In this document: positions 1 through 13,765 of the stretch, one piece after another | Layout: the number at the start of each line of letters is the position of its first letter | How positions within the stretch are numbered: position 1 is the first letter of the stretch | NCBI GenBank assembly: GCA_949825065.1 | Contig: OX463845.1 | Span: 30,503,315-30,567,314, forward strand | DNA length: 64,000 bases | Source: Odontocerum albicorne | Taxonomy: Eukaryota; Arthropoda; Insecta; Trichoptera; Odontoceridae | Direction of reading: 5' to 3' | Position numbers and translations under genes: made by a program | The notes under the pieces: generated by a model | What the model saw: only the letters and a program-made list of their open reading frames with translations | Databases searched by the model: none | What the model was told of the DNA's origin: nothing

Positions 1-2265
1 GTTTGAAATAGTAAATTTATAACAAATTATCTTTTAATCCATTTAGTGATTTACTTTCGAGGTTTTTGTTCAAAGCTTTTATTCAAGTGTTTCGGTTTAT
101 TATTTGACTGTATTTTTTATTTACGTCCAGTTATTTTAAACATGTCAGAAATCTTGTATTATCCAAATGAAAAACTTTGCAAATTTGATTTTCTATTTAG
201 AAAATATTGCTAATTTTTTAAAAATTTCATTAAATTTTAACAATTCAATCCAATAATTCGAATTTGTATATTATTTTTTGTAGTTCCAATATTTAGAAAT
301 TAATGTGTAATATTGCAGCCTATTTAAAATCATTGCATTTATTAATTCTATGACAAATATGAGTTTGTAACTATATATTACAATAATCCCGAAGAAAAAA
401 TATTAATTTATTATTTAACATTTTTAATGTTTAGTTTGAATAAGTCACAAAAATGTTTTAATTCACCCGAAAATAATTATATGGGGAGCATTATTGACGC
501 ATGAGAACAAAACAATAGTAATAGATGTTCTCGTTGGCGCGAAAACTTCCTGTTAGAATAATACTTTAGCACCTAGGCGTCCATTTAAATTCCTGGCCAA
601 TTCACCAGGCTGGTTTTCACGTTCAAACATTTTTTGTCTGGATTAAGTGTTGTGCTGACTCCTAGGAACTACTTAATATTAATTATTGAAACGCTCATTG
701 GGTGACAGTTGTTACGAAATAGCACTACAAAATCCCTTTTTGTATTCATATTACAACCGTCCAACTGGTTGGATTTTTATTTTTCTCCTTTTTGTTTAAC
801 AATTGTTTGTATAGTCAGCGCATACGAATACCGTCTCATAATTGCAACTTGATTTTATACGGGTTTTTACAGAACTCTCTAAATTAAAACTACTGTGGTT
901 TTAAACTGAGACCAGCCACTTCTCATTGTTGCGGAAGCGCAGAGAATCAACCCTTGAATGTTATTGACCGGGATATGCAGTTACTTCGAGAATTCCCAAA
1001 CCAACAGGCGAGAATTCTTTTCCACGCTAATGATCACCTTTTATGTATTTACAAAGGTTTATTTTCGTGATGCAACTGAGAGAATAAGGCGGTAAATGTC
1101 AGGGAAATATTACTTTCACTAAAACCATCATGCTTAATGCGTCTGGGAAAACGAAAAATAATCAAAAAGGATTTGAGACAAATATGATGATGGAGATATT
1201 ATTTTACGACATAAATTGTGAGGTCTATTTTCTTTTGAATTCGTTGTTGTATTTTTATAATTATCTTACACATAATACATTGTTAGAGCGCTTTTGGATA
1301 CACAAGTGTTAGGAAACAATTTTTCATCAAATTCTTCATTAAGACTCTTTCTAAATTCAGAAACTAATTGAAATCGCTTCAATTATAGATTTCGAGATTC
1401 AACGGGAAAAGAAAACGATATTCAATGTAGGTTCCGTATATGTTAATTACTTTGATGATTTTTTTTTTACCGAAACAGTTTATTTTAATAAAACTTCAAA
1501 AACAGTTTCTAATAATTGTAAACAAGATCATACCTTGTTCTACAATTATTAAAGTTAAAAACATTCCTGCTCTTAAGTTTTTTTTCAAAGATTTTTGGGA
1601 GGATCCCAAAATACTCGTATTTCCATGTATTATTATTATAATATTATTAAGAAATGTTTAGAAGCACTTTCCTCTTAAGTAAATTCAAAATTATGTTTTT
1701 ACATTCAAAATGTTTTAAAATTCTTAACAAAAACACATGTAATTTTAATTCGGCTAAGTAATATTTTTTTTAAATACTTTTATGCAAATGATATCGTTAA
1801 AGAAATAGTTAATAGAAGCCGTCAGTACCTACATCCAAAAAGGATTAAAATACGATATTTCTAGTCGTTTAATTACACCAAATAAGTGTAAATTTTGATG
1901 AAAGCTAGTGTTGTGGTTGATTCTTTGAATTTCATACGACAAGCCAACGCTATAATGATAAAACTAGGAAGTAATTAGTGCTTTCGTCAGAACTTCACTA
2001 ATAACTCGGCCTTTCTGGGAGTTAGAAGGGTTTCCAAGTTGTTATTTGGAGACAAAGCAGTTAAAGCCGCTTGTTATGCGATGTCTATTAAAATTTGTTT
2101 ATCTCGAAACCGTGCGGCTGACAGAGTACCAAACGAAAGTGGGACTCTTTCTCAACAAGTTATATGAGAAATACATCAAGTATGTGAGCATATAAAATGG
2201 ATGATAATTATTTTAAACGAGAAGTCATGGTAAATTACGATAATAATCGAATCTAATATACGTTT
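1..2265. other. AT-rich noncoding DNA, no gene recognised
   Basis: Only short ORFs of 60-75 codons made of low-complexity AT-rich codons occur here, and none resembles a family I know. The stretch at about 530-660 is somewhat GC-richer and has a small hairpin (CCTGG, 8-nt loop, CCAGG), but nothing marks it as a gene. One copy of the octamer TACTCGTA lies at 1612-1619. Confidence 0.6.
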
Positions 2266-2880
2266 GATTCAAGGAGTGTGAACCGAATAAAAGACAAGAA
2301 TTGTAGTGCTGTTATTGATGCGGAAAATGTGAAAGGAATATTTTGAAGATGTGTATAAAATTGCTTATCTAGCGTTTGAAAAGTGAGTGCGCAATATTAA
2401 ACAACGTTATTGAAGATGAAGACCGAAAGAAAAACTATATGGTTGATTAAACGTGTGCGTAAGATAATTGAAAAAAGGAAGTATGGGATGTGTAAGATGA
2501 TTTTTGAAAATGTTTTTGAATTCGTCTACAAAAAGCGTATGATCGAGAGCACATGCTCAAGTTATGGGGTATTTTCAAAGAAAATTGAGTGTAAGATAAA
2601 CTTATTAGATCAATCCCCCTGTATCAATAAAGAACGGCACGTGTCAGAGTGGGGGAAGATATAACTGAATGATTTTTTGTAAAGAAAGGTGTCAAGCAAG
2701 GATGTGTAATGTCTCCATAGTTACGAGGTGAGATTGCTAACGAGATAAAAATTGAGATGAGAGGTGTAAAAATTTTACATTCGACTGAGAATGAAAGAGT
2801 GCTATTCCAATGTCATCTGAGCCTCAGAGTGATAACCAAATAGTTAAAGTAGATTAGTCATTCATACTGAGCTACCTCGA
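2266..2880 (+). pseudogene. Decayed LINE reverse transcriptase fragment (family B)
   Basis: This is a broken reverse-transcriptase segment of a non-LTR retrotransposon on the plus strand. Around 2527-2590, in a frame different from the longest ORF, the translation reads KAYDREHMLKLWG, matching the family block that carries the first palm aspartate (EKAYDRVDR type). Around 2685-2715 it reads KKGVKQGCVMSP, matching the conserved GVRQGCVMSPWLF block. Stops and frameshifts separate the blocks, so it cannot be functional. A KEYFEDVYK-like segment at about 2332-2360 may be further N-terminal sequence. The same LINE family appears to contribute C-terminal fragments at 8105-8545, 44490-44870 and 51310-51745. 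The clade is not certain. Confidence 0.65.
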
Positions 2881-3914
2881 GGAATAGACTTTTTCTGAAG
2901 CATAGGTAGGCAAATGAGTCATCCAATATGGTTTTTATGTTTACACCATTTAATATATATTAAATCGAAACATATGTACCTTTTCAGTGATCTTTAATCA
3001 AAATGAAAAAAGGGAGTAAAAATACGAGCTTGAGCATTTTTTGATAAGTTTTATTAAAATAATACAAAGGAGACAAAATATAATTAATAACTAGATTTTC
3101 AAAGCTTTATTTCAAGCTTAATTTCCAAAGTGACATTTTATCATTACACTATTAAACTCTTCAAGTTACTGGTAAAATTCCGGTAATGTTCAACACTTTT
3201 AATGATGCATTTGAACCGTGAATATATATTTTTTGGTTTGTGTCACAATTTTTACTTAACACCAAAAAAAAACTTCTTTTGTTCCATCTTTAAAATGACG
3301 CCATAAAACAAATCTAGCAATTTGGGTCAAAAATGCATGAAAAAAAAACGCTATTGCCTTTCATAATAATTTATATTCAGCATGTTTGGAATGAAGTTAG
3401 CAATGAAAATTTCGTCCTAACGACATCTATACGAGAGTTGCCAAACTAATTTCTGGATGTAAAATTATTTGTTGGTTTCTCACATTTTTTGCTTATTCCT
3501 TTTGAAAGCTTTCGTCGTTTTGTGTAAAAATCCTATTTCGTTTAAAAATACCTTACACGTTATCTTTCAAGCAAAAAACCACTGAGAAATAAAATGTTAA
3601 AAAATAATCCTCCTTTTTCTGGAATTTCGCTAAGCAATTTTGTTCTGTAACTAGTTTTGTGAGCCTTAGGCACAATGCCTGGGGTGCAATAATGTTCCTG
3701 TCACTTTGCCGACATATGTAAGTTCATATATGAACATATAATATACTCGTACACTGAAATATTTTTATTATTTATAAAATATATTTCTGCCAAGATTTTC
3801 GGTAATATTTTTTTATTAAATGGAGGATTTGATATTAAAAACATACCTGTCGCTTTAATATGATAAATATATAAATAAATACGAGCAACAGATAAATATG
3901 ATAAATACGAGCAA
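2881..3914. other. AT-rich noncoding DNA
   Basis: No ORF, repeat or RNA feature recognised. TACTCGTA occurs at 3744-3751. Confidence 0.5.
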
Positions 3915-6215
<2,301 letters not shown>

Positions 6216-6415
6216 NNNNNNNNNNNNNNNNNNNNNNNNNNNNNNNNNNNNNNNNNNNNNNNNNNNNNNNNNNNNNNNNNNNNNNNNNNNNNNNNNNNNN
6301 NNNNNNNNNNNNNNNNNNNNNNNNNNNNNNNNNNNNNNNNNNNNNNNNNNNNNNNNNNNNNNNNNNNNNNNNNNNNNNNNNNNNNNNNNNNNNNNNNNNN
6401 NNNNNNNNNNNNNNN
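6216..6415. other. Assembly gap of exactly 200 N
   Basis: Fixed-size placeholder between the RTE ORF and a (TA)n tract. The true length is unknown. Confidence 0.99.
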
Positions 6416-7117
<702 letters not shown>

Positions 7118-7262
7118 CTATAACGGCCTAGTTGGTAAGACGCTTGTCACGAAACCTGCGGGATTGATTCCCGTTCTTATTCTTATCTTAAGGGATCCAG
7201 TCTTATTTTCACTAAAGGTTTTATTAACATCTTTCTGGGTGGTTAAACAATATAATAAACCG
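7118..7262 (+). mobile_element. tRNA-derived SINE (type 1)
   Basis: The head has an A-box-like CCTAGTTGGTAAGACG and a B-box-like GGGATTGATTCCC about 35 bp later, as expected for an internal RNA polymerase III promoter. A tRNA-unrelated body follows, with TTTTCACTAAAGG and CTTTCTGGGTGG, ending near AATAAACC. The same head and body, in diverged form, are seen at 45828-45990, 53475-53625 and 57597-57766. It is not a tRNA gene because the cloverleaf does not close. Confidence 0.75.
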
Positions 7263-8104
7263 CGTGTTTAGTATACAATTGAAGTGTAATACAATAATAC
7301 AAACCTAAAAAATCATTAAAATATGTTTTATTAGTAAATTAGCTTTTTGTGTAATTGTAAGCTCAGTTTCTTTATGATTACCCGATTGGATTTATCTTTT
7401 GCTTCATAGAATTTATTATTTTAGATACATGCGCGATCATTTCAAGAAACTTTGTCGGTATCAATCGTTTGAAGCAGATTTATATTTTTAAAGATTAGCT
7501 GCCTTAGAACGTAAGTGATAAAACATTAATAAAAACAATTTAAAAATAAATTACAATGTCTTTAAAACTCCACAACGTTAATGCCTTAACTATAAACAAC
7601 ATAAAAACAATTACATTAGAAAATATGGAACAAGGCTTCTACTGACTGAAAACCTAAATCTGCCTCTCTTCTAATAGGGTTAAAATAGATATTAGTTCGA
7701 TGCTAAACATTATTGATGAACTAGTTGATTTTTCAGTTTAACTTGAAAAAATACGTTTCTGTTACCCCACCTCATTCGTTCAACAAGATCAAACGATGTA
7801 TTTATTGTATGCATCCAAATACGAATTATGTAATTACGAGTTTATTTGTCAATAGAAATTGCTCTATAGTACGTTCAAAAAGAAATTCGTTGAGCTAGAC
7901 ATATTGGGAATTTCAACTGTTGCATTTAAAAGATGATTAAATTAGAATTTTGCAACAAATTTATAAATTTGATAGCTATCGACAAACCGTCATTACTCTT
8001 AAATGTAAAATTTTTTTTGTTTCACATTTTGTTTCACATCTTAAATTTGTTACTTTTTTAAAATTTGTATATCTATTGACACGTAATTTTGTACATATAT
8101 ACCG
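7263..8104. other. Noncoding DNA with one end of a foldback MITE
   Basis: No gene. At 7545-7612 lies a sequence with AAATTACAATGTCTTTAAAA and GCCTTAACTATA, matching the outer end of the foldback MITE seen at 19687-19850, 40301-41820 and 58665-58768. Only one end is present, so this is a solo or truncated copy. Confidence 0.5.
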
Positions 8105-8545
8105 TTATGCTATTTCCCAGTTGGGGTAAGCAGATAGGTTAGATCACCAAAATCACGACATACTTCCTTCACCTCCTCCACATCATTTCATATAACTCAT
8201 GTTTCTGTTACTCCATTATTTGCCCTTCTTTCAAAATTAAATTAACTGGGTCCAATCATACTTTTCTCGGTAGTTCTCTTTAACGATTCTTACCTATGCT
8301 TGCATTATAAATTAGTCAATCTTTCAATACCTACCCATCAAATCAACATGTCCAAACAACCTCAACATGCTCTTTTTCATAATTCTTAACAAATTAGTTT
8401 ATGACTCACATTCATCCTTAATAATTACATTTCTCATTTAGTTATATATCGACACACCACATAATATTCTCAATGATGCATGCATTTGTACTGCATTTAC
8501 TAGGCTCCTTTCATTCATTTTCTATGTCCACGTTTCCATATCCAC
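8105..8545 (-). pseudogene. LINE family B C-terminal fragment, split by the LTR element
   Basis: Read on the minus strand starting at the LTR junction, the translation gives ETWT, a stop, then KMNERSLVNAVQMHA, SLRILCGVSIYN and, after further stops, MKKSMLRLFGHVDLMG. These match the C-terminal region of LINE reverse transcriptases (ETWT ... FGHVERM). Several stops make it nonfunctional. The LTR retrotransposon begins immediately at its upstream edge (8546). I could not recognise reverse-transcriptase sequence on the far side of the LTR element. Confidence 0.7.
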
Positions 8546-9986
8546 TGTTAGGAGTATATTTATTTTTTTTATAAAAGACGGGTGAGAAGTTTGGGATTTA
8601 TCCAAAAGGGAAAATAACGCGCGAGATTGATTGATACGAGCGGAATTAAAACGGACTTCCCTGTATTCTGATTTTGACGGGTAAATAATGACGCATAAAA
8701 ATCGAGTCCGAGCGTGACGCAGTTGTAATTAGGACAGGGAATGATGCAATCGTCCGTTGTTTCTGGAAGATTCTATTCCAAAACGGGCGGCTTAAAGAAT
8801 TTCATCTAGCACCGAGCAATTGCGTCACTTATAATAAATAATCAAACGCAAGGGTTTGATTGGTCAAATTACGGCCCGACCAAAGATTTGACGAATCAGG
8901 ACATCGCTTACAAATATGATCAACGGGCGAAAGGGTATCACGTGGGGATGCACAGGTGAGGCGGTCAGAAGGTGGGTGCTTCATTACGAGCGGTACCGTC
9001 ACGATTACTAGTCCTGTTATTAAGACAGCTCCCGGTCGGGGGAATACGAATTAATAATTAAATAATTCGTTCAAGTTATCGGTCAGTTACCTTGTGTTCC
9101 GAGTTTTAATGTCCTGTTGGGAAATACGAATTAATAATTAGTTTTGTTGTGAAAGTTCTGCTCGCACTTCCATCCAGACTTGACGCGGGGATTTATCTGC
9201 GGAATAGTATTTCCAACGAAATAATCTTGGATTATTATTGGCTCCATCGGGCGTGAAGCAAGTAAAGTTTCGAGAAACTAAGAAAAGCGGTTCTTTAAAT
9301 AACTGCGGGTCGGAAATCGTTCTCCCAGGCCGAACGCCAGGGAGGAATTTTGTATCGCCGCAGCGCGAAGCTTCAAAGGACGCTTGCGGTATCATCATCA
9401 TCAGAGGCATCGTTCCGGTTTCGTTTTCGGGGAGAATCTTCTGGTTCCTCCGCAGTTCCGAGAGTATAGACATTACGCGTATCGTTCCTTATCGATATTC
9501 ATGGTATTGTGGGGTGAGTGATCTCTTTTTATTGTAACCTATCATTGTGGATTTCTCCTTACCTCATAGCCTTTATGTTTGTGCTGAATATTGAGCGGGA
9601 ATCGGTCTTTAATGCAAGCCCAAATTATTAGTCTGCCTACTCTGGTATTTTTGGTAATATATATAATTTTTTCTCGGCATTATTGCGGAGTTTTTTTTAT
9701 TAAAATCTCATTGGATTAAACTAAGTATTATCACAATTTTATGTCTTTCCTTTGTTGTTCCCCTTGTCCCGGAGATAATATCTTGGAGGCCTAGTACAAG
9801 TTGTTCTTGACCCCATCGCAATCTGAGACGAAAGAGTACTTGTTCTGTAATTTCTTCATTTGCCGCTGAGAACCGGGTAAGTTTTATTGAGAGAGAAATA
9901 TCGCAGAAGTGTTTAAACTATTGCTTTATTGTTGCATGGAGGCAACGCTCTCTCCTAATTTCGTAAATATAGGTATAAGTGTAACA
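8546..9986 (+). repeat. 5' LTR (1,441 bp)
   Basis: It starts TG and ends CA, and repeats with an offset of exactly 8,268 bp at 16814-18254. The only differences I found are 9945 (A versus G at 18213) and 9947 (G versus T at 18215). A sequence AATACGAATTAATAATTA occurs twice within it (near 9043 and 9124). ORFs of 99 and 111 codons on opposite strands (9238-9537 and 9138-9473) are conserved only because the LTRs are nearly identical, and I do not call them genes. By family knowledge the LTR should hold the promoter and polyadenylation signals, but I cannot place the R region. Confidence 0.96.
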
Positions 9987-10828
9987 ATGTCGCCCGTACG
10001 TGGGGCCATTTTAGAAAAATGCTGGCTTCCAGGGTATTTGACTGAGTGACGGGGTTATAAAGTGTATAAAAATATAATTTGTTCCTTTTTCAGAAAATTT
10101 AGCGCGAAATTCGTAAGACAAGCTTAGGTCTCCATTTTGTTGTTCGAGAAGCGTCTGTGGTTAAGGTGGTTGCGAATTATCAGGAGTATAGTTTTGCCGC
10201 GTAAAATGTTTAGATACGCTTTGAGAGATAGTTTAATTCAAACGAAATAAGTGACTGAATAAATAAAAGAGTGCCTAGTTAATTGTGAATAGAGAAGTGA
10301 TTAGTGGTTACGTTCGTGAAGTATTCCAGTGTTTTTGGAATTTCAAGACCATTTGTTTGAAACCAATCTCGCCTTATAGCTTGCGCGGGGATAGGCAAGA
10401 GGAGAGTGCGTATAACTTACAGTAGTTCGGTTTGCGTCGCTGTTGAGGCGGTAAAGGGAAATAGTGTTACTACATTTAGATAAAATCACTTGGTGCTTAT
10501 ACTCAATTGTTTTCGGAACAAATCTTTGTAATATAAGAGAGTGAATAATGTTGAATTGAATTACTTTGAGATTTAAGTTGTAGATTCGTAGCAAGCGGTG
10601 TGGTGGAAGTGTGTTTTAGGAAATTTGATAATATTACATATTGGTTATAATTGCTAGTTCTTAATTTCGGAACATTTCAACTAGGGAGGGTTTGTGTTAA
10701 ATTAAAGTTACGTTTTAGTTAGATTCTTGTTCCGGTTAAACGGTGTAGTTAAAGCATTGTTTAACAAGGTGAAGTAAGATTTCGTTGGGTATAAATTTTG
10801 ATACCTACTGTTACGAATAGGATTGAGG
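9987..10828 (+). other. Element leader (5' untranslated region)
   Basis: 842 bp between the 5' LTR and the first Gag ATG. It contains the primer-binding site and no substantial ORF on the plus strand. In related elements this segment carries packaging or dimerisation signals, but none is demonstrable here. Confidence 0.7.
9988..10006 (+). promoter_or_regulatory. Probable primer-binding site, tRNA-Lys-like
   Basis: One base after the LTR end the sequence is TGTCGCCCGTACGTGGGGC. The complement of the insect tRNA-Lys(CUU) 3' end, from memory, is TGGCGCCCAACGTGGGGC. The two agree except for T in place of G at position 3 and a small change with a one-base insertion in the middle (GT for A). A match this long in the expected place is unlikely by chance. 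The mismatch inside the CCA-pairing triplet is unusual for a recently copied element. Confidence 0.65.
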
Positions 10829-11971
10829 ATGGATAGCGCAATGGATCCTATAGTTAATATAATGAAGGCCACGAAGGAAAGGCTAATCGGGGAATTAATT
10901 GAAAGGGGATTAGTTCCTAGTAATAATTTTTACGAGTTGCGGCGTCAGGCCTCTTTGTATAACAAGAGTCTTGTATCATCGTCATCAGAGGCGGTGGCCT
11001 TACCGGTTAGGTGCGGACCTTACCGGAATCTTATGAGAGCTCCGCAGTTTTTGGAGGGAACGGACCCGGGTGTGACAGTTTCGGGAACCCTGGCACCTTC
11101 CCCTGTAGCAAGTTCATCTCCGTATAGTGGGGAGGGGGCGGCGCGTGTAGGTATTCCACGTTCGTCCCCTCAGTGGAATTTAGATTTTTCAGTGTGGCCA
11201 GTGGAGCCTTTTTCTGGAGGAGGTTGCGTGAGGGAATTTTTGTCGCGTCTAGAGGAATTGGGTTGCGCACGAGGGGTCGAGGAGAATGCACTCTCGGCGG
11301 TCTTACCGGAGTTTTTGAGAGGCGGAGCCTTAACGTTCTTTAGGAGTAAGAAGAGGGAAATGGTGGATTGGAACACGGTTAGGAGACTCTTTCTAGAGAA
11401 ATACGAGTCTGAAGATTTTATGACGGAGCGGAGAATGGATATCTGGTCTTCTACACAAAAACCAGACGAGTCCTCTACGGACTATGTTTCTAGGGTACAA
11501 AATATGAATCAGTCTTTAGATTCGCCCTTGACTGATATGGAATTGGTGAACGTATTTAGGCGCGGGTTACATCACCGATATAGTTCAGTTCTTGTCAGCT
11601 CTCAACCGGCATCAGTCAGTGTATTGGAAAAGCTGTGTTTGTCCTTTGAGCTGATGAATAGAGATGAGGGAAGGTTGCCTCGCCCTGCTCCTTTCGTTTC
11701 GAGAACAGGTGCCCACCTGTCTCCAGTCTCTCGTACCCCGTATACTCGGGATTCGTTTACCCGCAGGTGTTGGCGGTGCAATCTTCCTAATCATCAGGCG
11801 CGTAATTGCCCCGGGCAGCCGCGTGGCCGTAGGGAACCCGTACGAACGGCTGACAATCTTTGGAGGGCTGGAGCCATCCCAGCGCGTCCGTTGGCTATAT
11901 TACCCGATATGTCTGGACCGCCTCCAGATGTTCAGTTTCCAAAGAACCGGTGGGGCACCTACCCGTATTAA
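10829..11971 (+). CDS. gag: Gag polyprotein of the LTR element
   Basis: An intact 380-residue ORF from the first ATG (10829) to TAA (11969-11971). A reading frame extends a little further 5' but only through a TTG codon, so I chose the ATG. Gag forms the virus-like particle that packages element RNA. Residues about 10-50 (KATKERLIGELIERGLVP ...) form a charged, helical, SAP-like N-terminal segment. Residues about 110-280 fit the retrotransposon Gag capsid domain, with WNTVRRLFLEKY and STDYVSRVQNM as typical blocks. Near residue 315 is a CCHC zinc knuckle, CWRCNLPNHQARNC (CX2CX4HX4C), followed by a basic RGRREPVR stretch suited to RNA binding. No protease or pol reading frame follows in any frame. 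The stop lies within the first copy of a 598-bp repeat. The intact frame despite the lost pol suggests Gag is kept by selection, or that loss of pol is recent. Confidence 0.92.
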   Translation: MDSAMDPIVNIMKATKERLIGELIERGLVPSNNFYELRRQASLYNKSLVSSSSEAVALPVRCGPYRNLMRAPQFLEGTDPGVTVSGTLAPSPVASSSPYSGEGAARVGIPRSSPQWNLDFSVWPVEPFSGGGCVREFLSRLEELGCARGVEENALSAVLPEFLRGGALTFFRSKKREMVDWNTVRRLFLEKYESEDFMTERRMDIWSSTQKPDESSTDYVSRVQNMNQSLDSPLTDMELVNVFRRGLHHRYSSVLVSSQPASVSVLEKLCLSFELMNRDEGRLPRPAPFVSRTGAHLSPVSRTPYTRDSFTRRCWRCNLPNHQARNCPGQPRGRREPVRTADNLWRAGAIPARPLAILPDMSGPPPDVQFPKNRWGTYPY

Positions 11972-12765
11972 GTACGTCATAGTTACCGGATTTGTCGCAT
12001 TACTCAGCGACCGGGAGAGTTTTCCTTTTTTTTGAAAAAGGCTTGATTGAGATTACGAGTTCAGGGGAAGAGCGGCCCTACCTACGTTGTAGTATTCAAG
12101 ATTTGCCGTTTTCGGCTTGGCTTGATTTGAGTGCGTCAGTGGACGCAGTAGCTGATCAGCAGTTCGTCGTCTCGCGTCGTACTGACAAACTGATACCGTC
12201 AGACCGCGAGGCGCAGATTACTTTTTCAATTCCGTTGCCATTGCGATTGGCTTTGTTTCCGTAATAATATAACCGCCTTCGCCACAGACTAATCTCTTTT
12301 GCTGTTCGTCGTCTCGCGTCGTACTGACAAACTGATACCGTCAGACCGCGAGGCGCAGATTACTTTTTCAATTCCGTTGCCCTTGCGATTAGCTTTGTTT
12401 CCGTAATAATATAACCGCCTTCGCCACAGATTAATCTCTTGAGCAGTTCGTCGTCTCGCGTCGTGCGGACAACTTGATACCGTCCGTCCGCGAGTCGCGG
12501 AATACTTTTTTCAATTCAGTTGCAATTGCGATTCAATCCTCTTTAACATTGTATTCCTTTATGTATTAAGTGCGTCGGGGTTACCGGATTTGTCGCATTA
12601 CACAGCGACCGGGAGAGTATCTTTTTCTTGTAAGGGGTTAGGTTGAGACTACAGGTTCAGGGGACAAGCGGCCCTTCCAGCACGATAGTATTCAAGATTG
12701 CCGTTTAGGCCTTGGCTCGATTCGAGTGCGTCAGTGGACGTAGTAGCTAATGGGCATTTCGTAAT
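11966..12765 (+). repeat. 598-bp spaced duplicate block after gag
   Basis: The block starting TATTAAGT at 11966 recurs at 12564. Both copies share TTACCGGATTTGTCGCATTA, the segment GCGACCGGGAGAG, a GTTCAGGGGA stretch and GAGTGCGTCAGTGGACG. Each copy keeps a small stem GTCGC/GCGAC around an 8-nt loop. The gag stop codon is inside the first copy. Between the copies sits the 142-bp tandem array. The arrangement points to growth by unequal exchange or template switching during reverse transcription. Confidence 0.85.
12162..12540 (+). repeat. 142-bp tandem repeat, three copies
   Basis: Units begin at 12162, 12304 and 12446 with GTTCGTCGTCTCGCG. The first two are almost identical and the third is diverged. 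Each unit opens with the hairpin described separately and continues with a T-rich segment ending near CGCCACAGA in the first two copies. There is no coding potential. Confidence 0.95.
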
Positions 12766-12805
12766 CTCACGTTTGTCCTGACCAATTGTTCCGGCAGGCC
12801 GTGAG
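12171..12805 (+). other. Repeated RNA hairpin with compensatory changes (four copies)
   Basis: Copies lie at 12171-12210, 12313-12352, 12455-12494 and 12766-12805. Each has an outer 6-bp stem, an internal loop, an inner stem of 4-5 bp and a terminal loop of 11 nt in the first three. Outer stem: CTCGCG/CGCGAG in copies 1-3 but CTCACG/CGTGAG in copy 4 (G:C to A:T). Inner stem: CTGAC/GTCAG in copies 1-2, CGGAC/GTCCG in copy 3 (T:A to G:C), and CCTG/CAGG in copy 4. Paired changes that keep pairing show the structure is selected, most simply as RNA in the genomic transcript. A decayed fifth copy starts at 12946 (CTCACG) without a good partner. A role in Gag packaging or dimerisation is inference. 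Confidence 0.8.
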
Positions 12806-13509
12806 ACGCGGAACGTATATTTGTTTCCGTTTTATTCGCAGTTGAATTTCTTTTACCATTGAGAGTAGTAGCCATCGAGAATTAGTTCCGTTTCGTATAC
12901 GGTTGTAGATCGTTTGGCATGGTGTAGGTAGCTGAATCACGTTGTCTCACGTTGTCTTGACCCATCGTTACAAATGATATACCAAGCATCCGTGGTCTCG
13001 ATCCGCCGTCGCATGCAGTAGGCAGTAAGCCGTCGTCGCACGAGAAGGGATGCGCACGCATAGGTTAGATCCAGTCCGGTGTCCACTATTTAGTGACCCG
13101 GTGGAGTATAAGAAGGTTAATAGCATATGGAGTAGTGATAGGCTCATCGGTGCCTAATTGGGAGTCATTCATGGTCGGGAAAGTACAGGTTCTTAAATTA
13201 AATTTTCGTAATATTCTTGTTAAGGTTTAAATCATACCTTGTAAGTATGCACTGTCGGATTCTTTGATGAATGGCAGTAGAGTTTTTTTTTTTATAAATA
13301 ACATCACCAGTGAGAGTTCATAATTCCGCTAGGGTGACTAAACAGTGAGCTAGTCGTGAGGCAATCTCGTATGGAGTCATGTCCATATGTTCTATGTACG
13401 GGTTTGGTACTCTTCCCCGTGATTAGTGTGGTTATTATTTTTAAAGAGTATCTGGCGCTCAGAGCCTGGGCCTGGACCATGAGTGACGGAATGCTGAGAG
13501 CCTCGAGTA

Positions 13510-13765
13510 GAGTGTACTAAATTTCTTGTGTACTGAGGGGTAGGCTTCCTTCAGTATCGGGTGTTCATAAGGTTGAACATTGCTTTAGTGCAAAACCCAT
13601 TGAGGAGGGTTGATGTTTGAACATTACCTTCGGATAATAGTCCGTTTGGAAAGAATCTGTAGAGTGTACAGAATTTCTTATGGAGGGAGGGGTTGGCTTC
13701 CTTCCGTGTTGAATGTTCATAAGGTTGAACCTTTGCTTAGTCAGGTATCCATTGAAAGGAGTTGC
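13510..13765 (+). repeat. 152-bp direct repeat, two copies
   Basis: GAGTGTAC at 13510 and again at 13662, with shared downstream text including GGCTTCCTTC, GTTCATAAGGTTGAAC and CATTGA. The inverted pair GTTCA/TGAAC inside GTTCATAAGGTTGAAC forms a small hairpin in both copies. Noncoding. Confidence 0.85.

Noticed and set aside
9138..9537. ORFs of 111 and 99 codons on opposite strands, repeated at 17406-17805
   Set aside because: They lie within the LTRs and overlap each other. Their conservation follows from LTR identity, and neither resembles a known protein.
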